Below are positions 50,346-59,371 of a stretch of DNA of 64,000 bases, in pieces. The stretch is from JABMMZ01 sp044341025 (lineage in GTDB: Bacteria; Bacteroidota; Bacteroidia; NS11-12g; UBA955). Below the pieces are notes generated by a model. The model was not told the DNA's origin. It ran no database searches and saw only the letters and a program-made list of their open reading frames with translations. The stretch is taken from positions 1 through 64,000 of the forward strand of contig JBIISM010000010.1 in assembly GCA_044341025.1 (NCBI GenBank), in the 5' to 3' direction. The first letter of the stretch is position 1. Every line of letters begins with the position of its first letter. A program made the position numbers and the translations under genes.

Positions 50346-51326
50346 ATGAAAAAGGGAAAAAAAGACTTTAGAAATAAATTGTTTATCAAAGATCTTGAAA
50401 ACATTAGCGGAATCAAAGCCCATACGATTCGTATTTGGGAGCAGCGCTATAAAATATTCGAACCACATAGAACCGATACAGGGATTCGCTATTATGACGA
50501 AGACCAATTGCGTTTGATTCTGAACATTTCTATATTGAACAACAATGGCTTCAAAATTTCCAAAATAGCGGAAATGGACCTTGATGAAATCCGCGAGAAA
50601 TGTCAACAATTGTCTGAAAATAAGTCGAAGTATGATGGGCAAATTCAAGCCCTAATAAGCACCATGATGATGTTTGATGAAAAGGAGTTTAACAAAATTT
50701 TGTCCATTAATATTCTGAAATTGGGTTTGGAGGACACCATGACCCAAATTGTTTTTCCTTTTATAGCACAAATTGGTTTGTTATGGCTTTCTGGTTCCAT
50801 TCACCCAGCGCACGAACATTTTATCTCAAATCTTATTAGACAACGTTTGTTTGTTGCCATAGATAATTTGTCAATACGCCCAAGCAGTGATTCAAAGAAG
50901 TTTTTAGTCTTTGTGCCTTCTGGGGAGTCTCATGATTTGAGTATTTTGTTTGCTAATTATGTGCTTCGTTCTCGCGGACATGAGGTCATTTATCTCGGTT
51001 CTCAAACCCCATTCGAAGACCTTTACAAAATTTTCGACCTGCGTAAACCCGATTTTATTTTCAGTATTATTACGTCTTTGAACAGCAATGTTAGTGTTCA
51101 AACTTTTATCAATAACCTCGGCAAATATTGGAAAGAGACACAAATATTGCTTTCTGGTTCTCAGGTATCGAACAAAAAGGATTTGAAATTGGCCGACAAT
51201 ATTCGAATATTTAGTAACCCTGGGGATTTACTTGAGTTTTTGGTTGAAATTAAAGAAAATCTCAAGTACAAAAACCCAATCAAAAGTTTTTCCCAACAAA
51301 ACAATACAAGCAATACGGGCTTATAA
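50346..51326 (+). CDS. MerR-type regulator with B12-binding-like domain (CarH/LitR-like)
   Basis: 326 residues. N-terminal MerR helix-turn-helix (IKAHTIRIWEQRYKIF, residues ~23-38; winged-helix to ~80). The rest resembles cobalamin-binding light sensors: W147 followed nine residues later by E157-H158 (W-x9-E-H), the signature of CarH-type B12 photoreceptors, then E194-S-H196-D-L-S199 in place of E-x-H-x-x-G. Light-dependent dissociation from DNA is known for CarH. Here it is only inferred, supported by the divergent photolyase gene and the palindrome. The G-to-S change at 199 leaves B12 binding uncertain. Confidence 0.82.
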   Translation: MKKGKKDFRNKLFIKDLENISGIKAHTIRIWEQRYKIFEPHRTDTGIRYYDEDQLRLILNISILNNNGFKISKIAEMDLDEIREKCQQLSENKSKYDGQIQALISTMMMFDEKEFNKILSINILKLGLEDTMTQIVFPFIAQIGLLWLSGSIHPAHEHFISNLIRQRLFVAIDNLSIRPSSDSKKFLVFVPSGESHDLSILFANYVLRSRGHEVIYLGSQTPFEDLYKIFDLRKPDFIFSIITSLNSNVSVQTFINNLGKYWKETQILLSGSQVSNKKDLKLADNIRIFSNPGDLLEFLVEIKENLKYKNPIKSFSQQNNTSNTGL

Positions 51327-52924
51327 TGCTGCACGTTGAAGGATTAAATATTTCGTCTAAGTATAATGTTTTGGTAAAAAACGTTTCTTTCTCCATTGAA
51401 AGAGGCGAAATCTTTTCTTTGGTTGGTGAATCGGGTTCAGGTAAGTCGCTAACTTGCTTATCAATTTTGTCAATTTTAGCTGAACAGTTATTGGTCAAAG
51501 GTTCGATAACATTTACCAATAGTTCTGGGATTTCTGAGCGAATTGAAAACATGGACAGCAAAACAAGGAAAGAGTATGCCTTAAAAAAAATTGCTTATGT
51601 TTTTCAAGAGCCACTGACGGCGCTGAATCCAGTGCAAACTTGCGGCCAGCAATTAAAAGAAAACATTGAGCTTTGTGGTTTAAAAGGCAAGAAGGAAATA
51701 AATTTGAGGGCTTGCGAACTGCTCGCAGCTGTCGAACTTGTCGATTATCAAAGGGTCTTAAATGCTTTTCCTTTTCAACTTTCCGGCGGGCAAAGACAAA
51801 GAGTAATGATTGCTATGGCAATGGCTGGAGATCCTGATTTGATTATAGCCGATGAGCCAACCACCGCTCTTGACGTGGTTTTGCAAGATGAGATTTTGGG
51901 TCTATTAAAAAAATTGTGTGTCGAAAACAAACGCAGCATGCTTTTGGTGTCTCACGATATTGATGCCGTTGCCCGGTTTTCAGACCGTATTGCGGTGATG
52001 TATAAGGGTGAAATTGTAGAATTGGGACAAACCAAAGACATTATTCAGTCGCCTCAGCATCTATACACCAAAGCATTGTTGGCTTGCAAACCTAAGCCTC
52101 AAAACAAAGGCTATTACCTCCAAACATTAAATGATAGTATCGATGGAGAAGATTTTATTCCTTCAGCTATTCCGATTGAAACATCTTCTGATGAAGTCTT
52201 AGGAAAAATGGCTCATTTGGTTAAAGATTACAGGGATGGAACAAAAGTCTACCGCGCTTTAAACGACCTAAGTTTTGAAATTAAAAAAGGGGCAAGTGTA
52301 GGTTTAATTGGAGAGTCGGGTTCGGGCAAAAGTACCATTTCCAGATTGATGGTTAAATTGGAAAAACTGGACAAGGGTAGCATTGAATTTGATTTTAAAA
52401 ATAACAAGCCACTAACTTCCAATATACAAATGATTTTTCAAGACCCATTTGCAGCTTTAAATCCTGCACTAAAAGTGGTGAATATGTTGGATGAGGTATT
52501 GCAAAAACATCAATCTGAACTTAATAAAGGGGAAAGAAAAGCAGCCTTAGAAACCTTGCTTACCAAGGTTGGATTATGTGCCGAAGATGCTCAGAAGTAT
52601 CCAAACGAATTTAGTGGTGGTCAAAGACAACGTCTATGCATTGCAAGGGCTCTGGCAGCAAAACCTGAATTGTTGATTTGCGATGAGTCGACGTCTGCTT
52701 TAGATTTGTCGGTTCAAGCACAAATATTAAACTTATTGAAAGATTTGCAGGTTACCGAAAATTTGAGTGTCTTAATGATTACCCATTCAATGGCAGTAGC
52801 AGCTTGGTTTTGCCAATATTTGGTGGTGTTAAAAAACGGCGAAATCATTGAACAAGGTGAAAGTAAAAATTTAATAGAACATCCTATTAATGAATACACT
52901 AAGGCTATGGTTTCGCATACATGA
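51326..52924 (+). CDS. Tandem ABC ATPase, DppDF/YejF-like
   Basis: 532 residues with two complete nucleotide-binding domains in one chain. Walker A GESGSGKS twice (first at 34-41), signatures LSGGQRQRVMIAMAM and FSGGQRQRLCIARAL, Walker B motifs DLIIADEPTTALD and LLICDESTSALD. This resembles fused peptide importer ATPases (DppD-DppF, YejF). The ATG overlaps the MerR stop by one base, so it is coupled to the regulator. No permease or binding-protein gene is adjacent, so it must pair with components elsewhere. Confidence 0.88.
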   Translation: MLHVEGLNISSKYNVLVKNVSFSIERGEIFSLVGESGSGKSLTCLSILSILAEQLLVKGSITFTNSSGISERIENMDSKTRKEYALKKIAYVFQEPLTALNPVQTCGQQLKENIELCGLKGKKEINLRACELLAAVELVDYQRVLNAFPFQLSGGQRQRVMIAMAMAGDPDLIIADEPTTALDVVLQDEILGLLKKLCVENKRSMLLVSHDIDAVARFSDRIAVMYKGEIVELGQTKDIIQSPQHLYTKALLACKPKPQNKGYYLQTLNDSIDGEDFIPSAIPIETSSDEVLGKMAHLVKDYRDGTKVYRALNDLSFEIKKGASVGLIGESGSGKSTISRLMVKLEKLDKGSIEFDFKNNKPLTSNIQMIFQDPFAALNPALKVVNMLDEVLQKHQSELNKGERKAALETLLTKVGLCAEDAQKYPNEFSGGQRQRLCIARALAAKPELLICDESTSALDLSVQAQILNLLKDLQVTENLSVLMITHSMAVAAWFCQYLVVLKNGEIIEQGESKNLIEHPINEYTKAMVSHT

Positions 52925-53037
52925 GTTAGACGGTTCTCTCCAAACCTTCTGTTTTGTCAATATGTTTTGCTAACATGAAAAGCTTAAAGACTTTTATTTC
53001 ATCATTTTAACTTAAGTTAAAGCTATTGAAATTAAGT

Positions 53038-53045
53038 TATCTTTG
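53038..53045 (+). promoter_or_regulatory. -7 element of rnr
   Basis: TATCTTTG, exact TAnnTTTG, 8 nt before the ATG at 53054. A near-leaderless mRNA is expected. Confidence 0.7.
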
Positions 53046-53053
53046 CAGTGATA

Positions 53054-55219
53054 ATGGCTAAAAAGAAACTAAAAACCCATAGGTTGGAGAGCGAAATACT
53101 AAAAGTACTTACCGAAAATCAAGGGAAAATCTTGAACCATAAGCAAATTTTTGCAAGGTTGGAATCCAGCGATTTGCCTAAAAGCGCAGAAGATATTTTG
53201 CCGATTTTATTGGAACTAACCGCCAGCAACAAAATTGGCCGCAAAGACACCTATAAATTTTACAAGCACAGCCCACGCAAAACCGTTCAAGGGCAAATTG
53301 ATATCACCCGCAATGGCCGTGTTTTTTTGAAAGTTGAAGGGGTTGAAGACGACTATGTTGTAAACAATTCTCTGATCAATCTTTTGCCTTTTGATGTTGT
53401 CGAGGCTGAAGCTTCGCAAGCCAATAAAAAGAAATTAACAGCAGATGTGTTAAGTTTGGTTTCTCACAGCGACAGAATGTTTGCAGGGGTTTTACTTTTA
53501 AAGCAAAATACATGGTTGATCCAGCCAGATAATTCCCGTTTTCAAACCCCGTTTTCTGTTGATGCATCTCCGTTGTTTAAAGTTGGGAATAAAGTATTAT
53601 TTAAAATAAAAGAATTTAGCCGCAACAAACATTATCCAACAGCTCAAATAGCAGAGGTACTTGGAAAGCCTGGAGAGCACAAAACCGAAATGCATGCCAT
53701 ACTCGCTGAGTTTGGTTTGCCTGAGGCATTTAACGCGGAGGTGCAAGAAGCCTCTGATTCGGTAACGGAAGAAATTACAGCAAACGATTTAAAAGGTAGA
53801 GAAGATTTTAGAAAGGTTTTAACCTTTACAATCGATCCAGATACAGCCAAAGATTTTGATGACGCCATTTCTTACAGAAAATTGGAAAATGGAAATTATG
53901 AAATCGGCGTGCATATTGCCGATGTCAGCCATTATGTTTTGCCAGATAGTGTATTGGACAAGGAAGCACTTAACCGTGCGACTTCTGTTTATTTGGTCGA
54001 CAGGGTTGTGCCTATGCTTCCGTTTTCTTTGTCTGATATTGTCTGTTCTTTGGTTCCACACAAAGACCGCTTAACTTGCTCTGCTGTTTTTGAAATTAAT
54101 GAAAGCTTTGAAGTGCTTAAAACGCATTTTGCAAAAACAGTCATTCATTCTGATAAGCGTTTCAGCTACGAAGAAGCACAAGATATATTAAATGCGGGTT
54201 CAGGAATTCATTTTGAAGAATTGGAGCACCTCAACCGTTTTGCAAAACATCTGTCTAAGAAGCGCTTTGCCGATGGCGCAATGAATTTTGAGTCCACTGA
54301 ATATAAATTTATGTTGGATGAGAATTTTAAACCGATTTCTTTGCAATTAAAAATTAGACAAGACACCAACAAACTTATAGAGGAATTGATGCTCTTGGCC
54401 AACCGCTCGGTGGCTGAATTTGTTTATGAGCAAAAGCCAAGAAAGCCATTTGTATATCGAACGCACGACGAACCGTCTGATTTGCGCTTGCAAGAATTGA
54501 AACGATTTGTTGCCCGCTTTGGTTATAATATTGATATAGAAAATGAAAAGACCATTCGCCGTTCATTAAATAAGTTATCCGAGGATGTGGAAGGCAAGCC
54601 CGAACAGGATGTGATAAGGACCATGAGCATAAGAAGCATGGCCAAAGCAACTTATACCAGCAACCGACCAAGCCATTTCGGTTTGGCCTTTAACCACTAT
54701 ACCCATTTCACCTCTCCAATTAGACGTTATCCCGATGTGGTTGTTCACCGTTTATTGTTTGCTTACTTGGATGGCAAAACCATGGAACAGGCATGCAATT
54801 GGAATATGGAAAAATTGGATTTTGCATGCAAGCAGAGTTCTAAAATGGAAATTCAAGCCTCTGAGGCTGAGCGTGCATCGATTAAATACAAGCAAGCTGA
54901 GTGGATGGAACAACAAGTTGGAAAACAATTTAAAGGTGTTGTTAGTGGTATGGCTGATTTTGGTATATTTGTCGAAATTAAAGAATACAAATGTGAAGGA
55001 ATGATTCGCTTAAGCAACATACCAGGAGACCATTATGAATTTGACAGTTATTTAATGGCGGTTGTTGGCAACAGGTCTCACCGCCAATTCAAAATGGGGG
55101 ATGAAATTGATGTCATCGTTAGCGCAGCAAGTAAAATTAAAAGAACCATAGATTTAGAAATAATCTTAGACTCACAAAACCATAGTCAAAATGTCAGAAA
55201 ACATCGTCGCTTCAGATAG
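53054..55219 (+). CDS. rnr: Ribonuclease R
   Basis: 721 residues, RNB-family 3'-5' exoribonuclease that degrades structured RNA. Cold-shock-like RNA-binding domains lie at the N-terminus, then the RNB domain with FTIDPDTAKDFDDAISYRKL (catalytic Asp residues) and VHIADVSHYVLPDS, and the later HYTHFTSPIRRYPDVVVHRL. A C-terminal S1 domain follows (GVVSGMADFGIFVEIKEYK). I chose ATG 53054 rather than the GTG at 53048 because of the promoter spacing. Its last 29 bp overlap the polyprenyl synthase gene. Confidence 0.95.
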   Translation: MAKKKLKTHRLESEILKVLTENQGKILNHKQIFARLESSDLPKSAEDILPILLELTASNKIGRKDTYKFYKHSPRKTVQGQIDITRNGRVFLKVEGVEDDYVVNNSLINLLPFDVVEAEASQANKKKLTADVLSLVSHSDRMFAGVLLLKQNTWLIQPDNSRFQTPFSVDASPLFKVGNKVLFKIKEFSRNKHYPTAQIAEVLGKPGEHKTEMHAILAEFGLPEAFNAEVQEASDSVTEEITANDLKGREDFRKVLTFTIDPDTAKDFDDAISYRKLENGNYEIGVHIADVSHYVLPDSVLDKEALNRATSVYLVDRVVPMLPFSLSDIVCSLVPHKDRLTCSAVFEINESFEVLKTHFAKTVIHSDKRFSYEEAQDILNAGSGIHFEELEHLNRFAKHLSKKRFADGAMNFESTEYKFMLDENFKPISLQLKIRQDTNKLIEELMLLANRSVAEFVYEQKPRKPFVYRTHDEPSDLRLQELKRFVARFGYNIDIENEKTIRRSLNKLSEDVEGKPEQDVIRTMSIRSMAKATYTSNRPSHFGLAFNHYTHFTSPIRRYPDVVVHRLLFAYLDGKTMEQACNWNMEKLDFACKQSSKMEIQASEAERASIKYKQAEWMEQQVGKQFKGVVSGMADFGIFVEIKEYKCEGMIRLSNIPGDHYEFDSYLMAVVGNRSHRQFKMGDEIDVIVSAASKIKRTIDLEIILDSQNHSQNVRKHRRFR

Positions 55220-56168
55220 TTTTGAAGCGTATTTAATCTCTCATCCGTTTTTAGGGAAACCCGAAAACCTATACAATCCCATGAACTATATCATGCAATT
55301 GGGAGGTAAAAGAATGCGTCCAAAATTGCTTTTGTTGGCTTATCAAAGTGTGAATGACCATCCTGGTAAAGACGTTTATCAATTGGCACTTTCAATTGAA
55401 GCTTTTCATAATTTCAGTCTTTTACACGATGATATTATGGACAATGCCCCTATCCGCAGAGGCAAAAAAACTGTTCATGAAGAATGGAACACTGCCACTG
55501 CAATTTTGGCCGGAGATAATTTATTAATCCAATGCTATGATCTAATTCTTAAAACCAGTTTGCCGAATAAACCAGAACTTTTGAATGAGTTTACCCTTAT
55601 GGCAACGCAAGTTTGTGAAGGTCAACAAATGGATATGAATCTTCCTACACAAGAGCTTATTACAGATGAAGAATATTTGCAAATGATTCGTTTAAAAACC
55701 GCGGTATTGCCAGCTTGCGCCCTCAAAATGGGTGCGCTTGCCGCCAACGCAAGCATGGATAGAGCAGATGTTTTTTACGATTTCGGTTTGAATTTGGGTA
55801 TGGCTTTTCAATTGCAAGATGATTTTTTAGATACCTTTGGCAGCAGCGAAGAAACCGGTAAGCAGGAGGGTGGCGATATCATTGAAAACAAAAGAACATT
55901 GCTGTTCTTACACGCAATGCGCACATTGACTGGAAGCGATAAAGAGGAGTTGTTGCATTGGTTCAATGAGAAACCTGACAATCCTAGCAATAAAATTGAT
56001 AGGGTTAGGACTTTGTTTAAACAAGCCCAAAGCGATCAGTTTTTAATGAACTTAAAAGCGGATTTCGAAATGCACGCACTTGCAAGTATTGATATTGCTT
56101 GCGAAAACTCGAGCAATAAAGCCCATGTATTGGCCTTGTTTGATTTGTTGAAAACCAGAAAAGCATAG
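55191..56168 (+). CDS. Polyprenyl (isoprenoid) synthase
   Basis: 325 residues of the trans-isoprenyl diphosphate synthase family. First Asp-rich motif DDIMD (80-84) in LLHDDIMDNAPIRRG, second DDFLD (210-214) in FQLQDDFLDTFGSSEETGK, and GGKRMRPKLLLLA at the substrate-binding start. It elongates allylic diphosphate with IPP, for quinones or undecaprenyl-like chains. The chain length cannot be set from sequence alone. It overlaps the 3' end of rnr, which suggests co-transcription. Confidence 0.9.
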   Translation: MSENIVASDSFEAYLISHPFLGKPENLYNPMNYIMQLGGKRMRPKLLLLAYQSVNDHPGKDVYQLALSIEAFHNFSLLHDDIMDNAPIRRGKKTVHEEWNTATAILAGDNLLIQCYDLILKTSLPNKPELLNEFTLMATQVCEGQQMDMNLPTQELITDEEYLQMIRLKTAVLPACALKMGALAANASMDRADVFYDFGLNLGMAFQLQDDFLDTFGSSEETGKQEGGDIIENKRTLLFLHAMRTLTGSDKEELLHWFNEKPDNPSNKIDRVRTLFKQAQSDQFLMNLKADFEMHALASIDIACENSSNKAHVLALFDLLKTRKA

Positions 56169-56224
56169 TTTTTTCATGTCTTCATATCGTTAACAAACGC
56201 TTTTAGTCCTCCCCAATTATTGTG

Positions 56225-56232
56225 TATATTTG
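56225..56232 (+). promoter_or_regulatory. -7 element of the DUF3817 gene
   Basis: TATATTTG, exact TAnnTTTG match, 23 nt before the ATG at 56256. Confidence 0.6.
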
Positions 56233-56255
56233 TACCCATTAAGTTGATGCAAATT

Positions 56256-56537
56256 ATGGACAAACAAATTAGAAATTTTCTTTTAACAGGTAAAATAGAA
56301 GGGTATAGTTATTTAATTCTATTATTGGTTGCAATGCCCTTGAAATACCAATTTGACCTACCACAACCAGTGAAGATTTTTGGTATGGTGCATGGTATTT
56401 TGTTTGTTTTGTTTATGCTAAGCATTGCAGCTTTAATTGGGGCTAAAAAATTGAGTTTTAAAAAGGCATTTTTTGCTTTTTTACTTTCCTTAATACCTTT
56501 TGGAACGTTTTATTTGGAAAGGCTTATCAAAAAGTAG
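56256..56537 (+). CDS. DUF3817-family membrane protein
   Basis: 93 residues with three membrane segments. The conserved EGYSYLILLLVAMPLKYQF and VHGILFVLFMLSI segments, then FLLSLIPFGTFYLERLI, are the marks of the DUF3817 family. The function is not known. ATG at 56256 (MDKQ) is preferred; an ATG at 56247 is possible. It is followed by a two-way terminator against the convergent slyD gene. Confidence 0.8.
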   Translation: MDKQIRNFLLTGKIEGYSYLILLLVAMPLKYQFDLPQPVKIFGMVHGILFVLFMLSIAALIGAKKLSFKKAFFAFLLSLIPFGTFYLERLIKK

Positions 56538-56636
56538 TTTAAAAAACATAAACTGTGAACAGTTCCACAGTTTTGCTCTTGCGCATTGCTTGTTTAGATT
56601 AATTATTGATAAATTACATGCTCGAACTAGAGACAA

Positions 56637-56670
56637 AAAAAAGTCTCAGTTAATAAACCAAGACTTTTTT
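56637..56670. terminator. Bidirectional terminator between DUF3817 gene and slyD
   Basis: AAAAAAGTCT, 14-nt loop, AGACTTTTTT. The ten-pair stem has A and T runs on both sides, so it can end transcripts from both strands. It lies between two convergent genes. Confidence 0.85.
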
Positions 56671-56689
56671 AGTGATTTATTGGTGGAGC

Positions 56690-57187
56690 TTAGTGGTCGT
56701 GTCCACCTGCACCGTGCACGTGTCCGTGCGATAATTCTTCTGCTAAGGCTTCGCGAACAGACACAATATTGCCTTTGAAGTTCAATGCTTCATCTGCTAA
56801 TGGGTGGTTAAAATCAATTTCAACTGATTCGTCAGTAAAACTTAATATAACGCCGTTCATAGGGTTTCCGTTTTGGTCTTGCATTGGAACCATATTGCCA
56901 ACTTGAACAATGTCTTGAGGCACATTTGGTCCAGAAAATACATCTCTAGGGATTGTTACAATAAACTCATCGTTAGAAACACCATATGCATTTTCTGCTG
57001 TAATATCGAATTCAAAGCTATCGCCAGCTTTTAAGTTGTCTAAACCTTTGTCAAAATGTGGCAACGTTTGACCAATCCCATGTATGAAGACAAATGGAGT
57101 TTCTTCTGTTGCGGTATCAACCACATCTCCGTTCTGAAGGGTTAAGGTATACGTTAGCGAAACCACCCTGTTTTTTTCTATTTGCAT
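56690..57187 (-). CDS. slyD: FKBP-type peptidyl-prolyl isomerase, SlyD-like
   Basis: 165 residues. FKBP motifs VVSLTYTLTLQNGDVVDTA, PFVFIHGIGQTLPHFDKGL, then an IF-type insert (AENAYGVSNDEFIVTIPRD), NPMNGVILSF and IDFNHPLADEALNF. The tail is His-rich (HGHVHGAGGHDH) and likely binds metal, as in SlyD. It catalyses proline cis-trans isomerisation and may chaperone metallo-proteins. ATG 57187 is preferred to the longer frame start. Confidence 0.92.
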   Translation of the reverse strand: MQIEKNRVVSLTYTLTLQNGDVVDTATEETPFVFIHGIGQTLPHFDKGLDNLKAGDSFEFDITAENAYGVSNDEFIVTIPRDVFSGPNVPQDIVQVGNMVPMQDQNGNPMNGVILSFTDESVEIDFNHPLADEALNFKGNIVSVREALAEELSHGHVHGAGGHDH

Positions 57188-57339
57188 ATAAAATATTTTG
57201 GGGCGCAATTTCATGCCAATTATTGTAAAAATGAAATTTATTTAACAATATTGCCCGCGTTTTCGACTAGTGTACCATTGTGTGTAGGCTTATGTACTAT
57301 TTTTAATGTAATTTCGCCGCACCAAGTAATTTATCAATA

Positions 57340-58587
57340 TTGACTTTTAAAGATTTTAATTTCGACATCAAACTACAGGATAGCCTCGATTCTATTGGTT
57401 TTGAGAACCCAACTCCTATTCAAGAACAAGCCATCCCACTTATCCAAGAGGGTAGTGATTTGATTGCATGTGCCCAAACTGGAACGGGTAAAACAGCGGC
57501 TTTTGTTTTGCCAATTATAGATGCGCTTTCGAAAAATGAAGTCGAAACCACATTTGCGCTAATCATTGTGCCAACTAGAGAATTGGCTCTTCAAATTGAC
57601 CAAGCCCTCGAAGGTTTTGCTTATTTTACAGGCGTTAGCCATTTGGCTATTTATGGAGGTAGCGATGGTCAAGTTTTTGCCCGCGAAAAGAAAGCCCTTG
57701 TAGAAGGAGCCAATATAATTGTAGCCACTCCAGGCCGCCTTATGGCCCACTTAAATATGGGTTATGTTAAATTTAATGATATAAAATTTTTAGTTCTCGA
57801 TGAGGCTGACCGCATGTTGGATATGGGTTTTGTTGATGATATTGTCAAAATCACAACCTATATACCAAGCCAACGTCAAACATTAATGTTCTCTGCAACC
57901 ATGCCGGAAAAGATTCGCTCTTTGGCTAAGAAATTGCTTCAGAATCCTAAGGAAATCAGCCTAGCTGTTTCAAAACCAGCTGCAGGTGTAACCCAATTGG
58001 CCTACTTGGCTTACGATACCCAAAAGAACAAACTCATTACCTATTTGCTGAAAAACAAATCACACAGCAGTGTTATTGTTTTTGCCTCTACCAAACAAAA
58101 AGTTAAAGATTTAGAGCGCGATTTGCTTCGTGCACATTTTAAAATTGCAGCCATTCACAGCGATCTTGACCAATCCGAGCGCGAAGGTGCTTTGCGCCAG
58201 TTCAGAAACAAACAGCTTCAAGTTTTGGTTGCAACCGATATTCTGTCTCGTGGAATTGATATTGAAGACATTAGTTTGGTTATTAATTATGATGTGCCAC
58301 ACGATCCAGAGGATTACATACACCGTATTGGTAGAACTGCAAGAGCAGAGGCTAAGGGAATGGCCATCACCTTTATAAACGACTTTAACCAATACAAATT
58401 TGGAAATATTGAACAAATGATTGGTTATGAAATCGAAAAGGTTCCTATGCCTGATTTTTTAGGGAAAGGTCCTGATTACAATCCATCTTCAAAGAATAAG
58501 CCTTTCAAGCATCCGAGTAAATTTCCAAATAAAAGGGTTTTTAAACCAAATGGCCCGAGAGACAATGGGCCAAACAATCCTAGTTAA
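57340..58587 (+). CDS. DEAD-box RNA helicase
   Basis: 415 residues with all DEAD-box motifs: Q motif (GFENPTPIQEQAIP), AQTGTGKT (Walker A), PTRELALQ, TPGRL, VLDEADRMLDMG, SATMPEKI, RGIDIEDISLVINYD and HRIGRTAR. A Lys/Pro/Asn-rich tail follows the helicase core (residues ~380-415). RhlE-like architecture, likely in RNA unfolding or degradation. The start is TTG at 57340 as the frame has no nearby ATG. TAATTTCG at 57309-57316 is a near-consensus -7 element. Confidence 0.92.
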   Translation: MTFKDFNFDIKLQDSLDSIGFENPTPIQEQAIPLIQEGSDLIACAQTGTGKTAAFVLPIIDALSKNEVETTFALIIVPTRELALQIDQALEGFAYFTGVSHLAIYGGSDGQVFAREKKALVEGANIIVATPGRLMAHLNMGYVKFNDIKFLVLDEADRMLDMGFVDDIVKITTYIPSQRQTLMFSATMPEKIRSLAKKLLQNPKEISLAVSKPAAGVTQLAYLAYDTQKNKLITYLLKNKSHSSVIVFASTKQKVKDLERDLLRAHFKIAAIHSDLDQSEREGALRQFRNKQLQVLVATDILSRGIDIEDISLVINYDVPHDPEDYIHRIGRTARAEAKGMAITFINDFNQYKFGNIEQMIGYEIEKVPMPDFLGKGPDYNPSSKNKPFKHPSKFPNKRVFKPNGPRDNGPNNPS

Positions 58588-58602
58588 GAATAGAAATAGA
58601 TT

Positions 58603-59079
58603 TTATTGGCTGATTTTTGAAAACAGCCAGTGGTTTTTTAGCGGGCATAAAAACCCATTTCGGTATTCACCTAGGTTTTGAACACTGTTGTTGTAAAACA
58701 ATGTTTGAGCGTTTATAATTCCTTTCTCGAATGCCTCTTGAACATCATTGTAATGTATGTCATTTATTTCACCATTGTCGAGATAGATCATCTGCATACG
58801 TTCAAATAAACTGATTCCAAGCATTTCTGAAATCGATTTTAATAAAGCCACACTTTTGTCGATGCTGCATCCGCTGGCGGTGTTCAGTGATTCATCTACG
58901 GCCAAAATGATAAAACGATTCTGGACAAACTCAAACGAGGCTTTTAATTGCGAGTTGTGTGCGGTCCAATTCGAGCAAAAACTTTCGAACATAGGGCTGA
59001 TGCTCTTAATCTCTCCATCGCTTAAATGTCTTTCAGCCTGGTATATCCAAATTTTACTTTCGTCACTGAGATGGTCCAT
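58603..59079 (-). CDS. Conserved Bacteroidota protein often mislabelled as ABC transporter ATPase
   Basis: 158 residues. The segments DESKIWIYQAERHLSD, FCSNWTAHNSQLKASFE, NRFIILAVDES and ASGCSIDKSV match a conserved family found throughout Bacteroidota. It has no Walker A or B motif, so the common database label ABC transporter ATPase does not fit what is seen. Its function is unknown. It lies one base after the coiled-coil gene and appears to belong to the pheT operon. Confidence 0.8.
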   Translation of the reverse strand: MDHLSDESKIWIYQAERHLSDGEIKSISPMFESFCSNWTAHNSQLKASFEFVQNRFIILAVDESLNTASGCSIDKSVALLKSISEMLGISLFERMQMIYLDNGEINDIHYNDVQEAFEKGIINAQTLFYNNSVQNLGEYRNGFLCPLKNHWLFSKISQ

Positions 59080-59080
59080 A

Positions 59081-59371
59081 TTACTGATGCATTAATGAAA
59101 TGATTTTATCTACCTCGCCAATCATGTCATTGATTTTGAATTTCAAATCGCGGTTATTGCCCTGCTCGTCATTTACACTGTCTGCAATGCGTTTAATTTT
59201 AAGCTTTAACTCCAGTTCTTTGATGCTGCTGTTTTGGATTTCAATTATTCTTTTTAAACGCTCAAGTTCCTTGCTTTTTTTAGATTCAGCCAACACAATT
59301 TCCTCATTTGCTTTTTTTAAGCGAATGATTTCTGATTTAATCTCTTGAAGTCTTTGCGCTAAGTGTTCCAT
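59081..59371 (-). CDS. Short coiled-coil protein of the pheT operon
   Basis: 96 residues, almost wholly heptad-patterned helix (LQEIKSEIIRLKKANEEIV, LKRIIEIQNSSIKELELKLKI). Its ATG shares its A with the pheT stop (TAATG), so translation is coupled. Bacteroidota often have a small coiled-coil gene between pheT and a cell-division gene such as zapA. No ZapA is seen here. The role is unknown. Confidence 0.75.
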   Translation of the reverse strand: MEHLAQRLQEIKSEIIRLKKANEEIVLAESKKSKELERLKRIIEIQNSSIKELELKLKIKRIADSVNDEQGNNRDLKFKINDMIGEVDKIISLMHQ

